DNA of 64,000 nt from an uncultured Acidimicrobiales bacterium (GTDB lineage: Bacteria > Actinomycetota > Acidimicrobiia > Acidimicrobiales > Aldehydirespiratoraceae): contig CATQHS010000001.1 in NCBI GenBank assembly GCA_958296055.1, positions 1,314,277-1,378,276 on the forward strand, read 5' to 3'. This document shows positions 26,043-33,160 of this stretch, one piece after another. The notes under the pieces are model-generated. The model did not search any database, was not told the DNA's origin, and saw only the letters and a list, made by a program, of their open reading frames with translations. How positions within the stretch are numbered: the stretch's first letter is position 1; every line of letters starts with the position of its first letter. The translations under genes were made by a program, and so were the position numbers.

Positions 26043-26149
26043 CTCGTCCAGCCCTCAGCCATGAGGTCCTTCAGGTCGGCGTACTCGGCGAGGCCCTCTC
26101 CAGATTGGGCCTGCCGGAGTGCTTCAGCGGTCGTCTCGTTGGAGATCAC
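26039..26149 (-). CDS. Possible small antitoxin-like peptide
   Basis: A 36-codon frame from GTG 26149. It reads TTAEALRQAQSGEGLAEYAD and ends KDLMAEGWTR, which resembles the C-terminal half of RelB/Phd-type antitoxins. Its stop overlaps the ATG of the SDR gene (ATGA). There is no DNA-binding N terminus, no Shine-Dalgarno before the GTG, and an in-frame stop directly precedes it. It may be a remnant of a longer antitoxin gene. No toxin gene is next to it. Confidence 0.32.
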   Translation of the reverse strand: MISNETTAEALRQAQSGEGLAEYADLKDLMAEGWTR

Positions 26150-26219
26150 TCAGAGGAAGGCGAGTTGCGTACGGTCATTTCGCCCACAAGCTAGCTTCGC
26201 CGAGCGGCGGGATCACCGA

Positions 26220-26750
26220 TCAGGCCGTTGGCGGGTTGAGCCGGTCTTGGAGTGTCTGGACCACGTCCTCGACCGAGTATTCGAACCGGGTCATCATGGC
26301 CCGGCCCTCGTTGGCCAGCCTGCCCGCGGCCAAGTCGAGTTCGCGTAGTAGGGCGGGAGAGATCCTCTCGGTGCGCCTGCGGCCTGAGGGAGATCGATCG
26401 CGCGGCGACAGCATGTCCCTCCGGTCTGCTGGAGACATCTTCGCCAGCCAAGTCTCGATGAGCGATTCGAATCGTCGGACTGAGGGATCTGGATGCTGCT
26501 GGGCGGCCTGGCCGATGCGGACCAAAGCTCGTTTCGCCGCCCGGCTGGCCTCCCGGCCTGGAGGCCCAGTCTGGTCGGCCTGTGCAACCAGGTCCTCAAC
26601 GATACCGACCAGTTCCCGGCCGGGCGCGATCTTGACCGTGTATGACGTACCAGCGTTGCTGCGGGTGATCCGGTCTTCTGACAGATATCGCTCCAGAACG
26701 GGCAGTACCTTCGGGCCGAGCCGGACGATCAGATATTGTGTTGGGGTCAT
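26220..26750 (-). CDS. Hypothetical protein, function unknown
   Basis: A 176-residue basic, mostly helical protein. It starts MTPTQYLIVRLGPKVLPVLE at ATG 26750, behind AGAGAGG, which settles the start over the upstream frame to 26846. It has ALVRIGQAAQQHPDPSVRRF and an Arg-rich middle (MLSPRDRSPSGRRRTERISP). No signal peptide or membrane segment is visible. I do not recognise a family. The 5' flank holds a 16-bp perfect hairpin 41 bp ahead of the start and two tandem 22-bp repeats, which could be control sites for it. Confidence 0.6.
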   Translation of the reverse strand: MTPTQYLIVRLGPKVLPVLERYLSEDRITRSNAGTSYTVKIAPGRELVGIVEDLVAQADQTGPPGREASRAAKRALVRIGQAAQQHPDPSVRRFESLIETWLAKMSPADRRDMLSPRDRSPSGRRRTERISPALLRELDLAAGRLANEGRAMMTRFEYSVEDVVQTLQDRLNPPTA

Positions 26751-26791
26751 TGTTTTTTTCCTCTCTTGGAAGTGGACATTGGCAATTGGAT

Positions 26792-26829
26792 TGTTGGGTC
26801 CGCCGGGTTCGCTCCCGGCGGACCCAACA
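26792..26829. promoter_or_regulatory. Perfect 16-bp inverted repeat
   Basis: TGTTGGGTCCGCCGGG (26792-26807) is followed by a 6-base loop and its exact complement (26814-26829). It lies in the 5' region of the minus-strand hypothetical gene, 41 bp before its ATG. It could be an operator or an RNA hairpin. There is no T tract on either side, so a classical terminator is less likely. Confidence 0.6.
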
Positions 26830-26831
26830 TG

Positions 26832-26875
26832 CTCGCCGCATATCACGGCGTGGCTCGCAGCATATCACGGCGTGG
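26832..26875. repeat. Two tandem 22-bp repeats
   Basis: CTCGCCGCATATCACGGCGTGG at 26832-26853 is followed by a second copy at 26854-26875 with one difference (CTCGCAGC). They directly adjoin the 16-bp hairpin. Tandem copies next to a palindrome suggest protein-binding sites. Confidence 0.7.
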
Positions 26876-27167
26876 CGGCGAACGTGTGCGTAAACTTTGC
26901 GACTGTTCGCCGTGTCTAGGAAATTCGTCTCGCGCGTTAGCGGCGAGTTCGCCGCCTGCGGACGGATCTCGGCGGCGGCGAGCAGAGCGAACTAAAGGTC
27001 AGGGGGAGAGCCAGGGGCTAACTGATGCAGTCTGCGGCGAAGCCTGGACTGGTCCCGGCCGGTGGATGGTCGCCTTCTGGTCAATCATCTGAATCAGCAC
27101 GATGCCGCTCTCGACCAATGGCAGGTGCCGGAACACCAGCCCTGACGCTCTGGTCGCCGGAGGGGCG

Positions 27168-27173
27168 TAGGGT
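27168..27173 (+). promoter_or_regulatory. Putative -10 box of a leaderless promoter
   Basis: TAGGGT lies 6 bp before the GTG start of ubiX at 27180, the same spacing as the boxes at 13747 and 16348. The intervening bases are TGGGGG, so no spaced Shine-Dalgarno is available. Confidence 0.42.
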
Positions 27174-27179
27174 TGGGGG

Positions 27180-27746
27180 GTGACGATGCGGCGGATTGTG
27201 GTGGGGATCAGCGGGGCCACCGGGGTGGTTTACGGAATCCGCACGCTCGAGGTGCTCCGAGACCTCGACGGCGTCGAGACCCACCTGGTGATCAGCGGGC
27301 CGGGCAAGCAGACCCTGGCCTACGAGTCCGATGTCACCGTCGCCGAGCTGGAGGCCATGGCCGACGCCGTGTACGCCGGGCGCGACATCACCGCCCCCAT
27401 CTCGTCGGGGTCGTTCACCACCGCGGGGATGATCATCGCCCCCTGCTCGGTCAAGATGCTCTCGGCCGTGGCCCACTCCTACGGGGCCGACCTCATGGCC
27501 CGGGCCGCCGACGTGACCCTCAAGGAGCGCCGCCCGCTGGTGCTCATGGTGCGCGAGACGCCCCTGCACCTGGGCCACCTGCGGCTCATGGCCGCCGCCG
27601 CCGAGATCGGCGCGGTGGTCTACCCGCCGGTGCCGGCCTTCTACACCCGGCCCGCCTCGATAGACGACCTGGTCGATCACACGGTCCACCGGGCCCTCGA
27701 GCACCTCGGCGTCGTCGCCGACGACCTTCCCCGCTGGGGCGACTGA
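27180..27746 (+). CDS. ubiX: UbiX family flavin prenyltransferase
   Basis: A 188-residue flavoprotein that attaches a dimethylallyl group to FMN, making the prenyl-FMN cofactor of UbiD-type decarboxylases. Seen: RIVVGISGATGVVYGIRTLE (FMN phosphate loop), ITAPISSGSFTTAGMIIAPCS, TLKERRPLVLMVRETPLHLGH and PPVPAFYTRPASIDDLVDH. These are the classic UbiX/Pad1 signatures and the length is normal. Start is GTG 27180; ATG 27186 is an alternative. No UbiD decarboxylase is in the window, so the client could serve menaquinone synthesis or aromatic acid breakdown elsewhere. Confidence 0.95.
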   Translation: MTMRRIVVGISGATGVVYGIRTLEVLRDLDGVETHLVISGPGKQTLAYESDVTVAELEAMADAVYAGRDITAPISSGSFTTAGMIIAPCSVKMLSAVAHSYGADLMARAADVTLKERRPLVLMVRETPLHLGHLRLMAAAAEIGAVVYPPVPAFYTRPASIDDLVDHTVHRALEHLGVVADDLPRWGD

Positions 27747-27756
27747 CCCTCCGGGC

Positions 27757-27799
27757 CCAGCCCGAGTAACCCCAGCCCGAGTACTCCAGCCCGAGTACC
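27757..27799. repeat. Three tandem 14-15-bp repeats after ubiX
   Basis: CCAGCCCGAGTAAC, CCAGCCCGAGTACT and CCAGCCCGAGTACC follow one another between ubiX and yqeC, which converge here. Two more degenerate copies may continue to about 27830. Possibly a slippage array; no stem-loop terminator was found in it. Confidence 0.6.
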
Positions 27800-27843
27800 C
27801 CGGTCCGCCGACGGCCCAGTCCGAGGCCCCGGCGACGCCGAGT

Positions 27844-28557
27844 TCAATACGCCGTCACCAGGATCGTCTCCACCCCCCGTCGGTTCAGCTCGCCAGCCAA
27901 GTCCGGGGCCGGGCCGCGGTCGACCTCGGCCTTGGTGACGGCCACCACGAACCGGGCCCCGGCCGGCACGTTCTTGCCCATCCCGACGGGGCTGGTGAGC
28001 GCGGCCGCCGCCCGGGCCGGGGTCAAGCGCTCATAGGGCGAGCACCCGGCCGCGGCCGCCACCCGCAGGGGCCGATGCAGCAGGTCGGCGATCACGTAGC
28101 CGAGCGCGTCGGCCCCTATGCAGGCCACCACGCAGGTGGCCGCGCCCGGGATGGGCGGCTCCCACGGCGCCGGGGCGGTGAAGGGGCGGCGGCGGGCGCC
28201 GTCGGCTTCGACCGCGACGCAATCGGCCACCCCGGCCTCGAACCAGCCGTCCACCACGTCGGGGGCGAAGCCCAGCGCCTTGCGGTCGTCCATCGACCTC
28301 CAGGCCAGGACTGCCCCCTCGTCCCCCAGGGCGGCGGCCAAATCGGCGGCGGACGGGGCGAGCAGGGTCGGGAACCCGCCGGTGTTGCCGCCGCCCATGC
28401 GGGTGGTGGTGGTCAGCAGCCTTCGGCCTCCGAGCCCCCGCCCCAAGGCGAACAACAGGGTGGTCTTGCCGCCGCCGCCGACCAGAGCCACCATGGACCG
28501 CGGCCCCGGCGCCAAAGCGGCCGCGAACTCCTCGATGCCGGTGACGGTCGCCGCCAT
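27844..28557 (-). CDS. yqeC: YqeC, selenium cofactor biosynthesis protein
   Basis: A 237-residue P-loop protein. Walker A reads SMVALVGGGGKTTLLFALGR (about 21-40), then LLTTTTRMG, VEADGARRRPFTAPAPWEPP and VVACIGADALG. This pattern is the YqeC family, genetically linked to selenium-dependent molybdenum hydroxylases, where it helps make a labile selenium cofactor. Its closeness to tRNA-Sec (150 bp) supports selenium use. No molybdenum hydroxylase gene is in the window. A micro-ORF lies 19 bp upstream on the same strand. Confidence 0.9.
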   Translation of the reverse strand: MAATVTGIEEFAAALAPGPRSMVALVGGGGKTTLLFALGRGLGGRRLLTTTTRMGGGNTGGFPTLLAPSAADLAAALGDEGAVLAWRSMDDRKALGFAPDVVDGWFEAGVADCVAVEADGARRRPFTAPAPWEPPIPGAATCVVACIGADALGYVIADLLHRPLRVAAAAGCSPYERLTPARAAAALTSPVGMGKNVPAGARFVVAVTKAEVDRGPAPDLAGELNRRGVETILVTAY

Positions 28558-28576
28558 GGCCGGACCGGGGGCGGGG

Positions 28577-28651
28577 TCAGGTGTCTTTGATCTTGCGGGC
28601 CAGCAGGATCACGATGGCAACGATCACCGCCAGCAGAAACAGTTTCTTCAT
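28577..28651 (-). CDS. 24-residue membrane micropeptide
   Basis: The frame reads MKKLFLLAVIVAIVILLARK and ends in IKDT: a short basic N terminus, one hydrophobic helix and a basic end, as expected for a single-span membrane peptide. It resembles the start of DLW-39-type small actinobacterial proteins but has no DLW tail. ATG start at 28651, stop 28577, 19 bp before yqeC on the same strand, so probably cotranscribed. Its shortness means annotation pipelines usually miss it. Confidence 0.55.
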   Translation of the reverse strand: MKKLFLLAVIVAIVILLARKIKDT

Positions 28652-28710
28652 GACCGCAGCGTAACCAGGATCGGGCCGGAGTCACCCCGAGCCAAGCTAC
28701 CCTCGCGCCC

Positions 28711-28806
28711 GGAGGTGTCCGAGCGCCTGGTGGGCTCCCCCGCCTTCAAAGCGGGCGGGACGGGCGATCCCCGTCCGGCGGGTTCGATTCCCGTCCACCT
28801 CCGCCA
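28711..28806 (+). tRNA. selC: tRNA-Sec, anticodon TCA
   Basis: A 96-base gene including an encoded CCA end. GGAGGTG at 28711 pairs with CACCTCC (28796-28802), followed by the discriminator G and CCA. The anticodon loop CTTCAAA (28744-28750) holds TCA at 28746-28748, flanked by CCGCC and GCGGG. The long acceptor-T arm and the large variable arm (GACGGGCGATCCCCGTC) are typical of bacterial tRNA-Sec, which lets UGA be read as selenocysteine. The T loop is GGTTCGATTCC. selA, selB and selD must lie elsewhere. The gene overlaps the 3' end of the NYN gene on the other strand. Confidence 0.96.
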
Positions 28807-29546
28807 ACCGCCGAACCGGACGGACCGGGGCCGGGCCGCTCGGGCTGGCGCGGCGGAAGCCTCGCCGGTATCTCGGGCGGCTGCCAGAACTCCTCGGCAA
28901 CCGAGTAGTCGTGGTCGTCTCGGATCATCTCGAACACCTCGGGGGTGATCTGGTGGGTGTAGGCGAAACCCTCCAGGATCTTCGCCCGCCTCTGGTCCAC
29001 GGGGACAGCCGCCTCGATGCGGAAAGGCCGGTCGATGTACCTCTTCAGGTTGGCCAGGGCCCGGGGGATCTCGAACAGATCCTGGTCAAGGCTCACCACC
29101 ACGGCCACGTCGCAGAGGCCGGTGAGCAGCAGTTCGACCACGTCGAGGGCCAGGATCAAGTCGATGCCCTTCTCGCGTGACCGCTGCCACGGTCGAAGGA
29201 GCGCCTCCTGGGGCAGAGAGTGGGGGCCGGGGCGGGGCAGGACGTATTCGGGGCTCCAGTCCCAGTGGTAGCGGAGCGTCCTGGTCACCACCGTCACGTG
29301 CGACTGGCGCATCCCGTCGAGGCGGCGATCGAGGTTGCGGGTCTTCATCGGCTCGCGCTCGGGGTCGGGGCGGCCGGTGTAGAACCGGCAGCCGGTCCGG
29401 GTGGCCTGACGGGGGCCGGCCAGGTGCTGGGCCAGCAGGTGGGGATGGCACAGGGGGTGCCCGAACAGGTCCTTGCAGGTCTTGTAGAGATTCTGGCCGT
29501 CGATGAAGACCAAAACTCGGGCGGCGGCGTCGGACGAGAGGTCCAT
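28746..29546 (-). CDS. NYN domain protein (LabA/DUF88-like)
   Basis: A 266-codon frame. The first acidic strand is VLVFIDGQNLYKTCKDLFG, followed by CRFYTGRPD, EKGIDLILALDVVELLLTGL and VVVSLDQDLFEIPRALANLK, the acidic set of the NYN/PIN-like nuclease fold. It may cut RNA. The last about 20 codons (VGGGGRESNPPDGDRPSRPL) are the antisense of tRNA-Sec, and the stop TGA at 28748-28746 is the complement of the tRNA anticodon. The true functional end is probably earlier, at about residue 245, so the tail may simply be tolerated. It follows the sigma factor gene on the same strand. Confidence 0.8.
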   Translation of the reverse strand: MDLSSDAAARVLVFIDGQNLYKTCKDLFGHPLCHPHLLAQHLAGPRQATRTGCRFYTGRPDPEREPMKTRNLDRRLDGMRQSHVTVVTRTLRYHWDWSPEYVLPRPGPHSLPQEALLRPWQRSREKGIDLILALDVVELLLTGLCDVAVVVSLDQDLFEIPRALANLKRYIDRPFRIEAAVPVDQRRAKILEGFAYTHQITPEVFEMIRDDHDYSVAEEFWQPPEIPARLPPRQPERPGPGPSGSAVGGGGRESNPPDGDRPSRPL

Positions 29547-29568
29547 CGGCGCAGAACCCGAAACCCGG

Positions 29569-30564
29569 CTACACGCTGAGCAAGTCGCGGGCGCCGGTGT
29601 CGCTGGACGGGTGGCGCAGCTTGGACATGGCCCGGGCCTCGATCTGGCGGATCCGCTCCCTGGTCAGGCCGAAGCGCTCCCCCACCTCTTCGAGGGTGCG
29701 GGGCTCGCCCCGGTCCAAGCCGAACCGGAGCCTGAGGATGTTGCGCTCCCGGTCGTCCAGCGGCGACAGGAGCCGGTCGATCTCCTCGGGCAGCAGCGAT
29801 GTGGCCGCCACGTCGAAGGGCGACTCGGCCGAGCGGTCCTCCACCACATCGCCCAGCTCGGCGTCGCCGTCGTCGCGCAGCGGGTCCGACAGCGACAGCG
29901 GCTCAGACGCGAACCGCAGCGCCTCGGTGATCTTTTCCTCGGGCATCTCCACCTCGGCGGCCAGATCGGCCAGTGAGGCGGGCCGGCCGTGCTTGAGCTC
30001 GAGCCGGGACCTGGCCTTCTGCAGGCGGGCCAGGGTGTCGCCCGCGTGGACGGGCAGCCGGATGGTGCGGCCGGTGTTGGCGATGCCCCTGGTGATGGCC
30101 TGTCGTATCCACCAAGTGGCGTAGGTGGAGAATTTGAACCCCTTGCGCCAGTCGAACTTCTCGACGGCGTGCATCAGGCCGAGGTTGCCCTCTTGGATCA
30201 GGTCGAGCAGGGGCAGGCCCGAGGCCTGGTACTTCTTGGCGATCGACACCACCAGGCGGAGGTTGGACTGGACGAAGGTGCGCCCGGACTCCTCGCCCTT
30301 GCGGCGGGCCCTGCGAAGCTCCCGCTTGCGGGCCGGCGTCAGCGTCTCGCTGGGGCACTCCATCTCTCGCCGGGCCGCCATCCCGGCCTCGATGTCTTGG
30401 GCCAGGCGGACCTCGTCGTCCTTGGTGAGCAGCCGGTACTGGCCGATGTCGGTCAGGTACAGCCGGACCAGGTCCTCTTCGTCCCTCTCCACGCGATCCT
30501 TGACTGGCGGTCCGCCGTTTCTGGCGATCATCCCACCGGTGCCGGTGCGTTTGTTAGAGAGCAT
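29569..30564 (-). CDS. RNA polymerase sigma factor, sigma-70 primary-like (group 1/2)
   Basis: A 331-residue sigma factor lacking region 1.1. Region 1.2 is DLVRLYLTDIGQYRLLTKDDE; region 2 shows SNLRLVVSIAKKYQASGLPL, LDLIQEGNLGLMHAVEKFDW and FSTYATWWIRQAITRGIAN; region 3 is RLPVHAGDTLARLQKARS; region 4.2 is TLEEVGERFGLTRERIRQIE. The length is like the stress or secondary primary-like sigma factors of actinobacteria rather than a 450-600-residue housekeeping RpoD. A second ATG at codon 12 is possible. It precedes the NYN gene with a 22-bp gap. Confidence 0.93.
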   Translation of the reverse strand: MLSNKRTGTGGMIARNGGPPVKDRVERDEEDLVRLYLTDIGQYRLLTKDDEVRLAQDIEAGMAARREMECPSETLTPARKRELRRARRKGEESGRTFVQSNLRLVVSIAKKYQASGLPLLDLIQEGNLGLMHAVEKFDWRKGFKFSTYATWWIRQAITRGIANTGRTIRLPVHAGDTLARLQKARSRLELKHGRPASLADLAAEVEMPEEKITEALRFASEPLSLSDPLRDDGDAELGDVVEDRSAESPFDVAATSLLPEEIDRLLSPLDDRERNILRLRFGLDRGEPRTLEEVGERFGLTRERIRQIEARAMSKLRHPSSDTGARDLLSV

Positions 30565-30699
30565 CCAGTCCCCCAGGCGACTGATCGGGTGAACGATATC
30601 TACGGATTAGCCCGCCACAACCGCCCTCTCGGCGGGAGCGCCCGGGCGGGAGCGCCGAGGCGAGGGTCCGCCGGGGCGGCCCCGGCCGCGGCCCGCCCA

Positions 30700-31239
30700 T
30701 CAGAAGATTCCGCCCGCGGCGGCGAGGCGGCGCTGGGCCTCGTCGGCGGCGGACCGGGCCGCGGCGGAGGAGGCGGCGAGCCCCTCCAGCAGCGCCTCGC
30801 CCGCCTCTCGGTCCCGGCGCAGATCCGCCATCAGGAACTCCAGGACCCGGTCCAGGGGGGTGTCGGCCCGGGCGGCCGCCGCCGCCCTCAGGGCGGCGCA
30901 GTGAGCCGACAGCCCCTCCAGCAGCACCCGGTTGGCCACGGCCAGGCGCTCGACCGGGTCTGTCGCGCCCGCCGCGACCAAGTCGAGAGCCGCGTCGGTC
31001 TGGGGCCGGGCCGGGGCGGGCCGAGATTCGGCGGCTAGGGCTTCGTAGCCGGGCCGCAGCTCCTCCAAGCCGTCTTGGTGCCACTCCAAGTGGCGGGCAG
31101 CGGTGGCCAGCCACACCGCGGTCGCCGGGTCGTCGGCAGCGGCCGCCCACGACCCGATGATTCCGGCCAGACGCTCGACCGCCCAGCTCAACCCGCCCGC
31201 CGCCCGAGCGGTGTCGGCCATGGTCAGCCCCGGGCTCAT
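30700..31239 (-). CDS. Hypothetical helical protein, possibly ferritin-like
   Basis: About 179 residues from ATG 31239 (ATG 31221 is as good). It is nearly all Ala-rich helix with GGLSWAVERLAGIIGSWAAA, WLATAARHLEWHQDGLEELR and RVLEFLMADLRRDREAGEAL. The His-x3-His pair in ARHLEWHQ and the repeated acidic helices resemble ferritin-like four-helix proteins, but I cannot place it in a family. It lies 37 bp downstream of nadE on the same strand and may be cotranscribed. The open frame upstream of 31239 is a shadow of nadE. Confidence 0.6.
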   Translation of the reverse strand: MSPGLTMADTARAAGGLSWAVERLAGIIGSWAAAADDPATAVWLATAARHLEWHQDGLEELRPGYEALAAESRPAPARPQTDAALDLVAAGATDPVERLAVANRVLLEGLSAHCAALRAAAAARADTPLDRVLEFLMADLRRDREAGEALLEGLAASSAAARSAADEAQRRLAAAGGIF

Positions 31240-31276
31240 GGGGCCGAGGAGCCGGCGGACCGGCGGCCAGCGGCGC

Positions 31277-33097
31277 TCATGGGACTGGAGACCGGCGGCG
31301 GTCGACGATGGGCATGCGCCGATCCCGGCCGAAGGCCTTGCCGGTGAGGCGGGGGCCGACGGGGGTCTGGCGGCGCTTGTACTCGGCCCGGTCCACCAAG
31401 CCGCAGACCCGTTCCACCACCTCGTCGGGGGCGACGGCACGGGCGCGGATCTCAGCCGCGGTCAGGTCGCCCTCCACGTACAGGCTCAGGATGGGGTCGA
31501 GCACCTCGTAGGGGGGCAGCGACTGGTCGTCGCGCTGGTCGGGGCGCAGCTCGGCCGATGGGGCCTTGGCCAGCACGGTCTCGGGCACGATCTCCCGCCC
31601 GGCCTGCCGGTTGCGCCACCGGGCCAGCTCGTAGACATCGGTCTTCCACACGTCCTTGATCACCGCGAAGGCCCCGGCCGTGTCGCCGTACAGGGTGGAG
31701 TAGCCGACGGCGGCCTCGCTCTTGTTGCCGGTGGTCAGCACCAGCCACCCGTTCTCGTTGGCCAGCGCCATCAGCACCACCCCCCTTATGCGGGACTGGA
31801 GGTTCTGATCGGTGAGGCCGCCGGGTCGGGTCGGGCTCTCGAAGTTCTGGTCGGTGAGGCCGCCGGGTGCCCCCGAGCCGCCCAGCATCTCCTCGAAGGC
31901 CCGGTGGGCGGCTTCGATGGGCACGACCCTGGCGTCGATGCCCAGGTTGGCCGCCACCTTCTCGGCGTCGATCACCGAGTGCCGGCTCGAGTAGCGCGAC
32001 GGCATGAGCACGCCGTGGACCCGCTCGGGGCCCAGGGCGTCGGCGGCGACGGCCGCGGTCAGCGACGAGTCGATCCCGCCGGACAGGCCCAGGGCCACGT
32101 CGCCGAACCCGGACTTGCGCACGTAGTCCCGGGTGGCCAGCACCAAAGCCCCCCAGCGCTGGGCGTTCAGGTCCAAGGGCTCGCAGAGCGGCCCGGCGAG
32201 GAAGCCGCGGCGGGCGGCGGGCGGCGGCGTCGGCACCGGCGTGATCGGCAGCGGGGGGCCGCGGCGGGGCCGGTCCGGGACCTCGACGTCGAACACCTCC
32301 ACCGACTCGGCGAAAGATGCGCAGCGCGCCAGGGTCTCGCCGGTGGGGCCGACCGCGAAAGAGCCGCCGTCGAACACCAGCTCGTCCTGGCCGCCGACCA
32401 GGTTGACGTACACGATCGGCACTCCGGTCTCGGCAGCCAGGCCGCCGATGACCTGCTCGCGCTGGGCCTGCTTGCCCTCGTGGAAGGGGGAGCCGTTGAG
32501 GACCAGCACGATCCGGGCCCCGCCCCGGGCCATCTCGGCCACCGGGCCGCCGGGGATCAGGGCGTCCTCGCAGACGGCCACCCCGACCGGGACCCCGGCG
32601 ATCTCGAAGAGCCCCAGGGGGCCCCGGCCCGGCCGGAAGTGGCGCTGCTCGTCGAACACGTCGTAGTTGGGGAGGCAGCGCTTGCGGTATACGCCGCGCA
32701 CCCCCCCGCCCGCGCACACCGCCGCCGCGTTGAAGACCTCGGGCCGGCCCGGCCCGGTCAGCCGCCCGGCCCGGCCGGTCCGGGGGTCGGGCTCGTCGGC
32801 GGGCTCGCGGCCGGCGGCGAAGTCGACGAAGCCGACCACCACCGGGCCCGGGCCGGCCGAGGCGGCCAGATCTTCGAGGGCGGTCCGGGCCTCGGCCACG
32901 AAGCCGGGCTTGAGCAGGAGGTCCTCGGGCGGGTAGCCGGTGACGGCCAGCTCCGGCAGCACGGCCACATCCGCGCCCGCGGCCTCGGCTTCGGCTGCTA
33001 CCCGGCGGGCCAGCTCCACGTTGCCGGCCAAGTCGCCGACGGTGGGGTTGACCTGGCCTATGGCCACCCGGAGGGCGGCCGCCGGGTCACCGGCCAC
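31277..33097 (-). CDS. nadE: Glutamine-dependent NAD+ synthetase
   Basis: A 606-residue two-domain enzyme converting deamido-NAD to NAD with glutamine as amide donor. The N-terminal nitrilase domain has the Glu in LPELAVTGYPPEDLL, the Lys in VYRKRCLPNYDVFDE and the Cys in VAVCEDALIPGG. The synthetase domain has the ATP-loop GLSGGIDSSLTAA, then LATGNKSE-like LTTGNKSEAAVGYSTLYGDT. An internal duplication is visible at about residues 425-450: GGLTDQNFESPTR is followed by GGLTDQNLQSRIRG, of which only the second matches the usual family sequence. The insert keeps the frame, so the enzyme may still work. Confidence 0.95.
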   Translation of the reverse strand: MAGDPAAALRVAIGQVNPTVGDLAGNVELARRVAAEAEAAGADVAVLPELAVTGYPPEDLLLKPGFVAEARTALEDLAASAGPGPVVVGFVDFAAGREPADEPDPRTGRAGRLTGPGRPEVFNAAAVCAGGGVRGVYRKRCLPNYDVFDEQRHFRPGRGPLGLFEIAGVPVGVAVCEDALIPGGPVAEMARGGARIVLVLNGSPFHEGKQAQREQVIGGLAAETGVPIVYVNLVGGQDELVFDGGSFAVGPTGETLARCASFAESVEVFDVEVPDRPRRGPPLPITPVPTPPPAARRGFLAGPLCEPLDLNAQRWGALVLATRDYVRKSGFGDVALGLSGGIDSSLTAAVAADALGPERVHGVLMPSRYSSRHSVIDAEKVAANLGIDARVVPIEAAHRAFEEMLGGSGAPGGLTDQNFESPTRPGGLTDQNLQSRIRGVVLMALANENGWLVLTTGNKSEAAVGYSTLYGDTAGAFAVIKDVWKTDVYELARWRNRQAGREIVPETVLAKAPSAELRPDQRDDQSLPPYEVLDPILSLYVEGDLTAAEIRARAVAPDEVVERVCGLVDRAEYKRRQTPVGPRLTGKAFGRDRRMPIVDRRRSPVP

Positions 33098-33160
33098 GAC
33101 CGCAGCCCGCCGCCGGTTCCGGCGGGTTCCGGCCCTGGGGCGACCCGGCGCCGGGCGGGC

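Larger units (their letters stand above)
26751..27167. other. 417-bp intergenic region with hairpin and repeats, no gene
   Basis: No convincing coding frame was found on either strand; a 118-codon plus-strand frame here has no family-like pattern. Besides the hairpin at 26792-26829 and the repeats at 26832-26875, it has GGCGAAC and GTTCGCC arms at about 26878-26915. G+C is lower and more variable than in the surrounding genes. It probably carries the promoter of the minus-strand hypothetical gene. Confidence 0.6.

Noticed and set aside
26736-27092. 118-codon plus-strand frame in the spacer
   Set aside because: It runs through the perfect hairpin and tandem repeats, has no family pattern and no ribosome-binding site.
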